Origin: Bradyrhizobium barranii subsp. barranii
Lineage (GTDB): Bacteria > Pseudomonadota > Alphaproteobacteria > Rhizobiales > Xanthobacteraceae
Assembly (NCBI RefSeq): GCF_017565645.3
Contig: NZ_CP086136.1
Span: forward strand, 5,687,501-5,751,500
Direction: 5' to 3'
Length of the DNA: 64,000 bases
Within the stretch, counting starts at the first letter, position 1; each line of letters opens with the position of its first letter. Under the pieces are notes generated by a model. It saw only the letters and a list, made by a program, of their open reading frames with translations. It ran no database searches and was not told where the DNA came from. The position numbers and the translations under genes are program-made. Positions 29,249 through 37,193 of this stretch are shown here, piece by piece.

Positions 29249-29835
29249 TTCAGCATCTCCGACGCGGTGATGATCGACTGCGCGATCTCGCCGATTTTCT
29301 TCTTCTCGCGCATCGCCGTGGAGCGCAGCAGCACGTAGGCCTCGTCCTCGGTGAGGCCCTTGACCTTCATCAAAATTCCCTTGGCCTTCTCGATGATCTT
29401 GCGGTCCTCGAGCTGCGACTTGGTGCGCTCCAGCTCCTCCTGGAGTTTTGCGAAGGCGTTGAACCGGGACACGCAGAGGTCGAGGATCGGCTTGATGCGT
29501 TCCTTCTTCAGCCCGTCGACGATGTAGGCGGATACTCCCGCCTCCACGGACGCCTGGATCGAGGCTGAATCGCTCTGGTCCACGAACATCGCGATCGGCC
29601 GCTTCACGGCGCGGCTGACCTGGAACATCGCCTCCAGCACGTCGCGACTGGGGTTCTCCAGATCGATCAGGATGATATCAGGATCCACCGCATAAATACG
29701 GGCGAGCAGGCTCTGCATCTCGCGGATATGGACGACTTGCGTGAATCCGGCCTCCCGCAACCCTTCCTCGAGGATCGCAGCCCGGATCGGGCTTTCGTCG
29801 ACAATCACGATTTTAGGCGACTGTTCGGCGCTCAT
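29245..29835 (-). CDS. nasT: ANTAR-domain antiterminator
   Basis: A 196-aa RNA-binding regulator. The N-terminal receiver-like domain (IVIVDESPIRAAILEEGLRE, then IILIDLENPSRD) is followed by a coiled coil (residues about 125-145) and the ANTAR domain (EKAKGILMKVKGLTEDEAY, then AQSIITASEML). NasT released from NasS binds paired hexaloop hairpins in leader RNAs and prevents termination, switching on nitrate assimilation genes. nasS follows in a 4-bp overlap, and nirA with its structured leader lies downstream on the same strand. Confidence 0.92.
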   Translation of the reverse strand: MSAEQSPKIVIVDESPIRAAILEEGLREAGFTQVVHIREMQSLLARIYAVDPDIILIDLENPSRDVLEAMFQVSRAVKRPIAMFVDQSDSASIQASVEAGVSAYIVDGLKKERIKPILDLCVSRFNAFAKLQEELERTKSQLEDRKIIEKAKGILMKVKGLTEDEAYVLLRSTAMREKKKIGEIAQSIITASEMLK

Positions 29836-29947
29836 AGCTCACTCACCACCCGGCGATTCATCCATAGCATGCCGGAGGGCGATGCAAAGGGTTGTAATTA
29901 TGGGCAATTGGGACTAGCTCAGGCCTGTCAATCAGGCAGATTTGGAT

Positions 29948-31274
29948 ATGGATCAGACGGCTGCGCCCAAGGTCAGCTTCGTGTCACTCGGGTGTCCCAA
30001 GGCATTGGTGGATTCCGAGCGCATCATCACGCGCCTGCGCGCCGAGGGCTACGAGCTCGCCCGCAAGCATGACGGGGCGGACATCGTCATCGTCAATACG
30101 TGCGGCTTCCTCGACAGCGCCAAGCAGGAATCGCTCTCTGCGATCGGCGAGGCCATGGCCGAGAACGGCAAGGTGATCGTGACCGGTTGCATGGGCGCGG
30201 AACCCGAGCAGATCGAGCAAGCCTATCCCGGCGTGCTCTCCATCACCGGCCCGCAGCAATATGAGAGCGTACTGGACGCCGTGCAATCGCGCGCTGCCGC
30301 CCGCCCACAATCCGCATCTCGATCTGGTGCCGCCGCAGGGCATCAAGCTGACGCCGCGCCACTACGCTTACTTGAAGATCTCCGAGGGCTGCAACAACCG
30401 CTGCACCTTCTGCATCATCCCGAAGCTGCGCGGCGATCTCGTCTCGCGTCCGGCCAATGACGTGCTGCGCGAGGCCGAGCGCCTCGTCGGCGCCGGCGTC
30501 AAGGAGCTGCTGGTGATCTCGCAGGACACCTCGGCCTACGGCGTCGATCTCAAATACGCCGAGAGCCCGTGGAAGGATCGCCAGGTCCGCGCCAAATTCC
30601 TCGACCTCGCGCGCGAGCTCGGCGAACTCGGCGCATGGGTCCGGCTGCAATATGTCTACCCCTACCCGCATGTCGACGAGGTCATCGCGCTGATGAACGA
30701 GGGCAAGGTGCTGCCCTATCTCGACATCCCGTTCCAGCATGCAAGCCCCGAGGTGCTGAAGGCGATGAAGCGCCCCGCAGCGCAGGACAAGACGCTGGCG
30801 CGGATCAAGCGCTGGCGCGAGGAATGTCCCGATCTCGCTTTGCGCTCGACCTTCATCGTCGGCTTCCCCGGCGAGACCGATGCCGATTTCGCCTATCTGC
30901 TCGACTGGCTGGATGAGGCCGAGATCGATCGCCTCGGCTGCTTCAAATACGAGCCGGTTGCCGGTGCGACGTCGAATGCGATCGAGAACCCCGTGCCCGA
31001 AGAGATCAAGCAGGAGCGCTACAACGCGCTGATGGCCCGCCAGCAGAAGATCTCCGCGCGCCGGCTGAAGCGCAAGGTCGGCACGCGCCAGCAGATCATC
31101 ATCGACGAGGTCGGCCCGACGGTTTCAAAAGGCCGCTCCAAGGCCGACGCGCCGGAGATTGACGGCGCGGTCTATCTCTCCAGCCGCCGCCCGTTACGCG
31201 TCGGCGAGATCGTCACCGCGAAGATCGAGCGCGCCGACCAATACGACCTGCACGGCAGCGTCGCGGGGTTCTGA
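29948..31274 (+). pseudogene. rimO: Ribosomal protein S12 methylthiotransferase, one-base frameshift
   Basis: RimO adds a methylthio group to an aspartate of ribosomal protein S12. The first part carries the MTTase-domain cysteines ([31 protein letters not shown]). The second, in another frame, carries the radical-SAM triad CNNRCTFC, the catalytic body and a C-terminal TRAM domain ([20 protein letters not shown]). The switch is at about 30284-30289 (GTGCAATCGCG), where one base seems to be extra. With that base removed the product would be 441 aa, normal length. As read, translation stops at 30460 before any radical-SAM chemistry is possible. Error or real lesion cannot be told here. Confidence 0.9.
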
Positions 31275-31334
31275 CGGCGCCAACGATCGCGTCACCTCTC
31301 TTGCGGGTCGCTGCAACCGGATATGAAGAAGGTC

Positions 31335-31418
31335 GTCATGCCCGGGCTTGTCCCGGGCATCCACGTTCTTCGTGCCACTGGGCAATGCATGGATGGCCGG
31401 GACAAGCCCGGCCATGAC
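31335..31418. repeat. Dispersed palindromic repeat (family B)
   Basis: Arms of 24 bases at 31335-31358 and 31395-31418 are inverted copies with 22 of 24 matches; both contain CCGGGCTTGTCCCGG. The half-length hairpin at 53690-53712 shares the ATGCCCGG core and a neighbouring AAGACGTGGATGCC-type flank. Confidence 0.75.
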
Positions 31419-31480
31419 GCTGTGGAAGCCTCTGTGCCTCAAGCTTGCAGGGAGCAGACCGTCGCTGGGCTACAGCTCCG

Positions 31481-31606
31481 TCAAACCAGCCATTTCGGCA
31501 CCCAGCGCTCCGGGCGTCGGGAGCGGGCGAGATCGGCCTGGGCTTCGGTCAGCTTGGCGGGCTCGCCGTCGATGGTCGGGCGCACATCGTATTCGAAGTT
31601 CGTCAC
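31481..31606 (-). CDS. 41-aa protein copying the C-terminus of the 33338 gene
   Basis: Starts at GTG 31606, which overlaps the stop of the preceding decarboxylase-like gene as GTGA, with GGGAG seven bases upstream. The peptide (NFEYDVRPTIDGEP ... RPERWVPKWLV) closely matches the last 40 residues of the protein encoded at 33338-34288 (NFEYDVRPIIGGEP ... RPERWVPKWLA). It is thus either a duplicated gene fragment or a true small protein kept by translational coupling. The good initiation context and the uninterrupted, conserved frame favour expression. Function is unknown. Confidence 0.55.
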   Translation of the reverse strand: MTNFEYDVRPTIDGEPAKLTEAQADLARSRRPERWVPKWLV

Positions 31607-32022
31607 GTCGCTTCTCCCGACGCCTGCCGTCCGTCATGCGCGGAAAACACCTCCTTGGCTGCGAACAGCCCGTTCACCGCCGCCGGGAAGCCCGCATAGA
31701 CGGCCATCTGCATGATGATCTCCACGATCTCGTCGCGAGACAGCCCGACGTTCAGACCCGCCTCGATATGCACTTTGAGCTGAGGCGCGGCATTTCCGAG
31801 CGCCGTCAGCGCGGCGATCGTCGCGATCTCTCGATCGCGCAGGCCGAGGTCCGGGCGGCTGTAAATGTCGCCGAAGGGAAACTCGATCACGTATCGTGCG
31901 AAATCCGGAGCGATGTCGGCGAGTGAGGCCACGACCTTTTCGCCGGCTCTGCCGTCAATGCGTGACAGGGCCCGCTGGCCGCGATCGAAGCGGCTTTCGG
32001 CTTGAGTTTGGGCGTGCGTCAT
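31603..32022 (-). CDS. Carboxymuconolactone decarboxylase-family protein
   Basis: A 139-aa protein with the helical CMD fold: IAALTALGNAAPQLKVHIEAG, then EIVEIIMQMAVYAGFPAAVNGL, the same order as gamma-carboxymuconolactone decarboxylases. The CxxC motif of the AhpD peroxidase branch is absent, so a peroxidase role is unlikely. It starts at 32022 behind AAGGA and overlaps the 3' end of the MerR gene by 68 bp, so it is probably the main target of that regulator. Its real substrate is not known. Confidence 0.8.
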   Translation of the reverse strand: MTHAQTQAESRFDRGQRALSRIDGRAGEKVVASLADIAPDFARYVIEFPFGDIYSRPDLGLRDREIATIAALTALGNAAPQLKVHIEAGLNVGLSRDEIVEIIMQMAVYAGFPAAVNGLFAAKEVFSAHDGRQASGEAT

Positions 32023-32386
32023 TTTCCTTCGTCCTCTGTTCATCGCCGGCATAACCGGAGATCTTGGTATCAAGGACGAGCAGGCATTCCTGGAGTTCGG
32101 CAATCTGCGTGCGAACCTGTTCCCGGTGGATTTCCAGCATCTGCCGCCGGGCTGGCCCGGTGGCATCGCCTTCATCACAAAGCGCCGCATAACGCAACAT
32201 GTCCCGGATCGGCATTCCCGTGGTCTTGAGCCGACCGAGGAATGCGATCCATGTGAGGATCGATGCGTCAAAGTCACGCTGGCCGGAACGATCCCGGTCT
32301 GCGTATGGCAGCAGCCCGACGCGCTCATAATAACGCAACGTGTGCGTCGACAAGCCGGTTCGTTTTGCGAGGTCGCCGATCTTCAT
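31955..32386 (-). CDS. MerR-family transcriptional regulator
   Basis: A 143-aa regulator. The N-terminal winged helix (MKIGDLAKRTGLSTHTLRYYERVGLL) is classical for MerR, followed by a dimerising coiled coil (EIHREQVRTQIAELQECLLVLDTKI). No cysteine pair of the metal-sensing type is seen, so it belongs to the organic or redox-sensing branch. Its own promoter has the 19-bp spacer and dyad typical of MerR control, so it is autoregulated together with the downstream gene. The last 30 residues overlap the CMD gene and look unconserved; a frameshift near the end is possible. Confidence 0.88.
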   Translation of the reverse strand: MKIGDLAKRTGLSTHTLRYYERVGLLPYADRDRSGQRDFDASILTWIAFLGRLKTTGMPIRDMLRYAALCDEGDATGPARRQMLEIHREQVRTQIAELQECLLVLDTKISGYAGDEQRTKENDARPNSSRKPLRSRPAGPVTH

Positions 32387-32415
32387 GTGTGCCCGTTCTC
32401 GTACTGACGCACGTA

Positions 32416-32446
32416 CAGATACCCCTTCGAGCGCACTCTAAGTCAA
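32416..32446 (-). promoter_or_regulatory. MerR-type promoter with 19-bp spacer
   Basis: On the minus strand, TTGACT (32446-32441) and TATCTG (32421-32416) are 19 bases apart, two more than the usual optimum. The spacer holds the dyad TTAGAGTGCGCTCGAA. This is the known geometry of promoters that MerR proteins twist into activity. Transcription should begin about 20 bp before the MerR ATG. Confidence 0.8.
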
Positions 32447-32527
32447 GGGGGATCGCAAGGGGATCGAAGGTGCCGTTCCCGCGAGGTCAAGTTGGCACGA
32501 CAGCAGAAGAATACCGGTTCGACGCGA

Positions 32528-33256
32528 CTAGTCGCCGGCAAAAAAGATTCCCTCGATGTCTTCCGCTTGCTGACCTCCGGCCAGACTGACCCAACCAGTC
32601 AGTCCGTTCTTGTCCCGAATGAGGAAATGGTAGCGCTCGGACGAGTCTTCCTCACGTCGATCGCTTGCGACGAGCACCTCAACGAACTCACCTTTCGGAA
32701 TGGTGCCGACCGCATTCGTCGCAGCCTTATCGAAATAGAACGTCAGGTCATGCAGCGTCTTTGACTTGAGGCCGACGTAGTGAAACGGCTGGCTGACTTC
32801 CTTCAACCGATCGCCGTCAAGGCAGTACTTGCGTCGATGGTTGAACATCGTATTGACGTGACCGGAAGCGTAGACGCACCCGTCGCCGGGTATCTCGAAT
32901 CGGAGGCCTTCGATCTGGTCTCGATAAAGATCGGCCGCACCTCCAACCAGGTTGAACACACAATTGTAGTCGGCACTACCGCCGGAGCTGCAGACAACCA
33001 GGAAGTACCTCTCCGACCGAAGGCGAAGCTTCGTTTCAAAAACGTAGGTGAGAATAACGCCGCCAGCATCGGCCTCATCGCTGTTTTTCTTTTCGTCCGG
33101 TGTGATCACGTGAGGCCGCGTGAGCGCGGGATCGGTAGCCAGCACAATCGGAAGGTCGGCAACGGCGCTTTCCACGAGCTCGGTTTGCGCGTCTGCGGCC
33201 GAGGCCGCTGACATCAGCAGGATCGCGACAATCAACCGGTGACAAAGGCCGCGCAT
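32528..33256 (-). CDS. Exported hypothetical protein with C-terminal SH3-like region
   Basis: A 242-aa protein with a signal peptide (CHRLIVAILLMSAASAADA). The N-terminal part contains cysteines (VVCSSGGSADYNC, DGCVYASG, KYCLDG) that may form disulfides. The last 75 residues (AVGTIPKGEFVEVLVASD, then FLIRDKNGLTGWVSLAGG) have the pattern of bacterial SH3 domains, which often bind cell-wall peptides. I chose 33256 as start; 33295 is an in-frame alternative. It is not evidently linked to its neighbours. Confidence 0.6.
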   Translation of the reverse strand: MRGLCHRLIVAILLMSAASAADAQTELVESAVADLPIVLATDPALTRPHVITPDEKKNSDEADAGGVILTYVFETKLRLRSERYFLVVCSSGGSADYNCVFNLVGGAADLYRDQIEGLRFEIPGDGCVYASGHVNTMFNHRRKYCLDGDRLKEVSQPFHYVGLKSKTLHDLTFYFDKAATNAVGTIPKGEFVEVLVASDRREEDSSERYHFLIRDKNGLTGWVSLAGGQQAEDIEGIFFAGD

Positions 33257-33337
33257 CAGCGAACTACCCCGACGAGAAGCTAATTCAATCAGCAACCTGA
33301 TTGCACGGCTCCGTGACGGGATTCTGACGGTGTTCCG

Positions 33338-34288
33338 TCACGCCAGCCATTTCGGCACCCACCGCTCCGGGCGCGGGGCGCGCGCGAGATCGGCCTTTGC
33401 TTCGGAGAGCTGCGCCGGCTCGCCGCCGATGATCGGACGCACATCGTATTCGAAGTTCGGCATGACGCGGCCGTCGACATAGAGGCCGAATTTCATCGCG
33501 TGCCACAGCCCGAGCTCGGGTTGTGCCTTGCGCATCTCCTCGCGCAGATCGCGCAGCAGCGATTCGATCGAGGCGGCCTCCTCGAACGGCTGCGGGCCGA
33601 GGGTCAGGACGCGGGCCTCGTACTGCTTGCCGACGATCGCGACCTCGAAGCGGGTCTTGTCCCAGGGCTTCTTGCCCTTGGGCAGATGCGCGGCGAGCCG
33701 CCAGCCGAGCTCGGCCATCAAGCGATGATTGGCCCAATAGTCTTCGCGATCCCGGCTCCATTTTTCCACGAAGCCGCGAAAGTCGGGAAGTTCCGCGGCG
33801 CCGTCGTCACATGCCGCCTTGTCGCCGATCGGCTGCCCGGCAAGCCATTTCGCGAGCTCGTCGGTCTGGCACTCGACCTCGTCATGCGGCTTGAGATCGC
33901 TCCAGGCCTTGTCAAATTGCTGCGACGTCAGCTTCGCCAGCAAGCCGTCGAGGCTCGGCGCGAGCAGTTCGTAGTCGCCCTCGGAGCCCAGCCCCACGAT
34001 CGGCGGATTGTCGCGATCAAGACCCGCGCCATACCAGCCGCCGACGGCCGAGCCATCCGGCAGCCGCATGAACAGTGAAAACCTGTCGCGCAAGGGACTG
34101 CCGTCGAAGATCGGCGCCTGATCGGAGAACTGGCCTTGCAGGGAGAAACGGCCGACGCTGCCCCACGGGCGCCCGTTCAGCCAATCGGCAAAGTCGACCA
34201 GCAGGGACGGCGCCTCGATGCCCGGCGGAAACGCGCCGCGAATGCTGTCTAGGTCGATCGGGTAAGGCGTATCGGACAAGGTCTTCAA
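33338..34288 (-). CDS. Hypothetical SUKH (SMI1/KNR4)-like protein with YezG-like C-terminus
   Basis: A 316-aa cytoplasmic protein. Residues 50-120 (DGSAVGGWYGAG, then IVGLGSEGDYELLAPSLDGLL) resemble the SUKH/SMI1-KNR4 pattern. The C-terminal third (SLLRDLREEMRKAQPELG, then YVDGRVMPNFEYDVRP) resembles YezG-type immunity proteins. Both folds are common in polymorphic-toxin immunity proteins, but no toxin is encoded nearby, so the protein may have a cellular role or be an orphan immunity gene. Its last 40 residues are duplicated in the 41-aa gene at 31481. Family calls are by eye. Confidence 0.5.
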   Translation of the reverse strand: MKTLSDTPYPIDLDSIRGAFPPGIEAPSLLVDFADWLNGRPWGSVGRFSLQGQFSDQAPIFDGSPLRDRFSLFMRLPDGSAVGGWYGAGLDRDNPPIVGLGSEGDYELLAPSLDGLLAKLTSQQFDKAWSDLKPHDEVECQTDELAKWLAGQPIGDKAACDDGAAELPDFRGFVEKWSRDREDYWANHRLMAELGWRLAAHLPKGKKPWDKTRFEVAIVGKQYEARVLTLGPQPFEEAASIESLLRDLREEMRKAQPELGLWHAMKFGLYVDGRVMPNFEYDVRPIIGGEPAQLSEAKADLARAPRPERWVPKWLA

Positions 34289-34382
34289 ACTATCTGGTTG
34301 GTCCCGCCTTCTTGGTCTGCCCCGTGATGCATTCGGTTCGAACCAAGTCGCGTCCTTCGATCACAAACGCGCTAGAGGCGCA

Positions 34383-35567
34383 ATGGTTTCGATGTGGAAA
34401 ACAATGAAACACACTGAAACGTCAAGGATTCTCTTCAAGCTGTCTGCGATCGGCATCGCAATGGCCGTGTTCGCCCTGTCCGCCCCCGCCACCGCCACCG
34501 CGCGATCGCCGTCAGCCGCGCAGGCACGCCAATGGTGCTATAGCGACGACGACGGGGACCGCGAGGACCAGCGCATCGCCGGCTGCTCGGCCGTGCTCAA
34601 GGCCGATCCCTCGAATGTGCGGGCGCTGGCCAATCGCGGCGAGATGTTTCGGCGAAAAGGCGACACGGAGCGTGCCCTGGCGGACTTCAACCGTGCCATC
34701 GATCTCGATCCGAAAGACGCCGACCTCTGGTACAATCGCGGCATCGCCCATGACGATCTCGGCGACACCGACCACGCCATTGCCGACTACACGCGCGCGA
34801 TTCGGCTGAATTCCCGCGACGCGCTCTACTACAACAACCGCGGCAATTCCCACATCCACAAGAACGACTACGAGCATGCGATGGCCGACTACGATCAGGC
34901 CATCAAGCTCGACCCTAAATTTGCGCTGGCCTATTTCAATCGCGGCACTGCCTATCGCAACCATGGCGACGACGCTCGCGCACTGGCGGATTTCGATCTC
35001 TCGATCAAGCTCGACCCGAATTACGGCCCGGCCTACGGCAACCGCGCACGAGTCTTCCGCGACCGCGGCGACCGTGCGCGTGCGCTGGCCGACTTCGCAA
35101 AATCGCTTCAGCTCAGTCCGAACAACGATCGCGATTTCTTTGCGCGCGCGAACATGTATTTCGACACCCACGACTATGCGCAGGCGCTGGAGGATTACGA
35201 TCGCTCGATCAAGGCCAATGCGAGCTATCCGGGCGTGTTCAATTCGCGTTGCATGACGCGTGCGATCCTTGGCCGCCTGCAGGAGGCGCTGGCCGATTGC
35301 GAGCAGTCGCTGCGGATGGCTCCCAACGACCCCTATACGCTGGACAGCCGCGCCCTCACGTATCTGAAGCTCGGCAATCTCGACGCGGCGATTGCGGATT
35401 ACGACGCGGCGCTGAGCGCAAAGCCTGAGCTCGACGGCTCCCTCTACGGCCGCGGACTGGCGAAGCGAAAGAAGGGCGACAGCGAAGGCGCTGAGCAAGA
35501 CATCGCGGCCGCCAAGGCAATCAACGCCGGCATCGCGGACAGTTTTGCGCGCTACTGCGTTCAGTGA
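34383..35567 (+). CDS. Exported tetratricopeptide-repeat protein
   Basis: A 394-aa protein with an N-terminal signal or anchor (LFKLSAIGIAMAVFALSAP) and then about nine consecutive TPR units of 34 residues. Their usual form is ALADFNRAIDLDPKDADLWYNRG. TPR arrays are scaffolds for protein contacts. A short cysteine-bearing stretch (ARQWCYSDDDGDREDQRIAGC) precedes the repeats, and one cysteine is near the end (RYCVQ). Start 34383 has AGAGG just upstream; 34404 is an alternative. The gene ends about 90 bp before the arginine-leader region. Confidence 0.82.
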   Translation: MVSMWKTMKHTETSRILFKLSAIGIAMAVFALSAPATATARSPSAAQARQWCYSDDDGDREDQRIAGCSAVLKADPSNVRALANRGEMFRRKGDTERALADFNRAIDLDPKDADLWYNRGIAHDDLGDTDHAIADYTRAIRLNSRDALYYNNRGNSHIHKNDYEHAMADYDQAIKLDPKFALAYFNRGTAYRNHGDDARALADFDLSIKLDPNYGPAYGNRARVFRDRGDRARALADFAKSLQLSPNNDRDFFARANMYFDTHDYAQALEDYDRSIKANASYPGVFNSRCMTRAILGRLQEALADCEQSLRMAPNDPYTLDSRALTYLKLGNLDAAIADYDAALSAKPELDGSLYGRGLAKRKKGDSEGAEQDIAAAKAINAGIADSFARYCVQ

Positions 35568-35620
35568 CGTGCTCCCATCTCGCCGATGCACGCCGGACGG
35601 GTGTTCTTCAAAACGCCCGC

Positions 35621-35648
35621 TTGACAAGCCCTGCCCTTCGGCTGTAGG
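35621..35648 (+). promoter_or_regulatory. Candidate promoter of the arginine leader
   Basis: TTGACA (35621-35626) matches the -35 consensus exactly. TGTAGG (35643-35648), 16 bases later, is a weak -10. Transcription would then start near 35655, only a few bases before the leader ATG, so the leader peptide would be read from a leaderless or nearly leaderless mRNA. Confidence 0.5.
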
Positions 35649-35658
35649 GACCCGCCCC

Positions 35659-35751
35659 ATGATCAACGCTCGGACCCATCAGCGCACCGAAATGCTCCGC
35701 CGTCGCTTCCGCGACGACGAGAGGGTGCGCCATGTCCGACGACGCCGCTGA
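35659..35751 (+). CDS. Arginine-rich leader peptide (30 aa)
   Basis: A short frame MINARTHQRTEMLRRRFRDD continuing to a terminal run of four arginines, 12 arginines in 30 codons. It includes CGA and AGG codons, usually uncommon in GC-rich rhizobia. Its place between a TTGACA promoter and a terminator hairpin in front of an argD-like gene makes it a probable attenuation leader: ribosome pausing at Arg codons would report Arg-tRNA shortage. The product itself need have no function. AGGGA lies eight bases before the ATG, unless transcription starts downstream of it. Confidence 0.65.
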   Translation: MINARTHQRTEMLRRRFRDDERVRHVRRRR

Positions 35752-35806
35752 ACCACTGAATTCAGCCGAGTTTTCGCAAAGGCCGCACCCGCAAGGTGCG
35801 GCCTTT
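35682..35806 (+). promoter_or_regulatory. Candidate ribosome-mediated attenuator for arginine
   Basis: Segment 1 GCGCACC (35682-35688) can pair with segment 2 GGTGCGC (35724-35730). Segment 2 as GGGTGCG (35723-35729) can instead pair with segment 3 CGCACCC (35784-35790). Segment 3 is the 5' arm of a 12-bp terminator stem (35778-35789 with 35795-35806). Arg codons 14-16 (35698-35706) lie so that a stalled ribosome would cover segment 1 and leave segment 2 free, favouring the antiterminator. With arginine plentiful, 1:2 and 3:4 form and transcription stops. Confidence 0.65.
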
Positions 35807-35818
35807 CTGCTTTTTGCG
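35778..35818 (+). terminator. Intrinsic terminator (segment 3:4 of the attenuator)
   Basis: A perfect 12-bp stem (AAAGGCCGCACC with GGTGCGGCCTTT), a CGCAA loop, then T-rich sequence (CTGCTTTTTG). It lies 48 bp before the aminotransferase start codon, the usual place of an attenuator terminator. Confidence 0.85.
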
Positions 35819-35853
35819 CCCCTTTTTCCACCCCGTCCCCACAGGAGTTCGAC

Positions 35854-37044
35854 ATGACCACGCATCCGTTTGACGCGCTGATGGACATCACCGCACGGCC
35901 CAAGGCCGTGTTCGTCCGCGGCGCGGGCTCCTACCTCTGGGACGACAGCCGCAAGCGCTATCTCGATTTCGTGCAGGGCTGGGCCGTCAACTGCCTCGGT
36001 CACTCCCCGCCCGCGATCGCCGATGCGCTTGCCGCGCAGGCCAAGCGGCTGCTGACGCCGAGCCCGGCGTTCTACAACGAGCCGAGCCTGAAGCTTGCCG
36101 AGCGGCTTGTCGCAAGCAGCGCGTTCGACCAGGTGTTCTTTGCCAACTCCGGCGCCGAAGCCAACGAGGGCGCGATCAAGCTCGCGCGCAAATACGGCAG
36201 CCTGCACAGGAACGGCGCGTTCGAGATCATCAGCTTCGCAGGCGGCTTCCACGGCCGGACGCTGGCGACGATGTCAGCCTCGGGCAAGAAGGCGTTCGAG
36301 CCGCTGTTCGAGCCGAAGGTCGCCGGCTTCAAGAAGGCGAAGCTGAACGACATCGCCTCGGTCGAGGAGCTGATCAACGACAACACCGTCGCGGTGATGC
36401 TGGAGCCGATCCAGGGTGAATCCGGCGTATGGCCCGCGACCGATCAGTTCCTGAAGGAGCTGCGCGCGCTCACCGACGCGCACGGCCTGCTGCTCATTTT
36501 TGACGAGATCCAGACCGGCATGGGCCGGACCGGAAAACTCTTCCACTACGAGCACACAGGCATCGCGCCCGACATCATGACGCTCGGCAAAGGCATCGGC
36601 GGTGGCGTGCCGCTCGCAGCCCTACTCGCAACCGAACGTGCCTCCTGCTTCGAGCACGGCGATCAGGGCGGGACCTTCAACGCCAACCCGATCATGTGCG
36701 CGGCGGGGCTCGCGGTGCTGGAAGAGATCAGCAAGCCCGACTTCCTGAAGACGGTCACCGAGACCGGCCTGCTGCTCGAAAGCGAGTTGCAGAAGGTCTC
36801 GGCCCGGCACGGCCTCGGCGGCGTGCGGGGACGTGGCCTCCTGCTCGCGCTCGACCTCAAGCTGCCGATCGCGCCAGGCATCGTCGCGCAGGCGTTCGAG
36901 GCCGGCGTGCTCCTGAACGCGCCGCAGCTCGACACGCTGCGCTTCATGCCGGCGCTGAACGTCACGCGGGCCGAGATCGTCGAGATGATCGATTGTCTCG
37001 ACGGGATTTTGACCAGGGCCGGCGCGGCAAGGCGCGTCGCGTGA
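35854..37044 (+). CDS. argD: Acetylornithine-aminotransferase-like class III aminotransferase
   Basis: A 396-aa PLP-dependent enzyme of the acetylornithine/ornithine aminotransferase group. In arginine synthesis ArgD makes N-acetylornithine from its semialdehyde and glutamate. Visible motifs are [39 protein letters not shown] and the PLP lysine in [12 protein letters not shown]. The arginine-rich leader and terminator just upstream support a real role in arginine metabolism. AGGAG lies seven bases before the ATG. Other class III aminotransferases of similar sequence exist, so the symbol is likely but not certain. Confidence 0.82.
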   Translation: MTTHPFDALMDITARPKAVFVRGAGSYLWDDSRKRYLDFVQGWAVNCLGHSPPAIADALAAQAKRLLTPSPAFYNEPSLKLAERLVASSAFDQVFFANSGAEANEGAIKLARKYGSLHRNGAFEIISFAGGFHGRTLATMSASGKKAFEPLFEPKVAGFKKAKLNDIASVEELINDNTVAVMLEPIQGESGVWPATDQFLKELRALTDAHGLLLIFDEIQTGMGRTGKLFHYEHTGIAPDIMTLGKGIGGGVPLAALLATERASCFEHGDQGGTFNANPIMCAAGLAVLEEISKPDFLKTVTETGLLLESELQKVSARHGLGGVRGRGLLLALDLKLPIAPGIVAQAFEAGVLLNAPQLDTLRFMPALNVTRAEIVEMIDCLDGILTRAGAARRVA

Positions 37045-37053
37045 GGCCAGTCT

Positions 37054-37172
37054 CGTGCCCCGGACGCAGCGCAGCGCCCCTTCGGCGGTGCGCTGCAGAG
37101 CCGGGGCCCAGCCGGGGAGATGGTCCCGGCCCTGCGCAGCAGCGTTTCACGCTGCGGCGCGTCCGGGACACG
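37054..37172. repeat. Palindromic intergenic repeat (family A, second copy)
   Basis: A run of inverted GC-rich arms bounded by CGTGCCCCGGACGC on the left and GCGTCCGGGACACG on the right, with inner CGCTGC/GCAGCG arms. It resembles the element at 19630-19756. Confidence 0.65.
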
Positions 37173-37193
37173 GGAGCCGAGGATGACGAGAGA

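Noticed and set aside
31955..32022. The 68-bp overlap of the MerR and CMD genes as a fourth frameshift
   Set aside because: The MerR domain is complete before the overlap and the CMD start has its own ribosome-binding site, so a plain overlap is sufficient.
34383..34410. Alternative start of the TPR gene at 34404
   Set aside because: The upstream ATG has the better ribosome-binding site; both give the same signal sequence, so the choice is not decisive.
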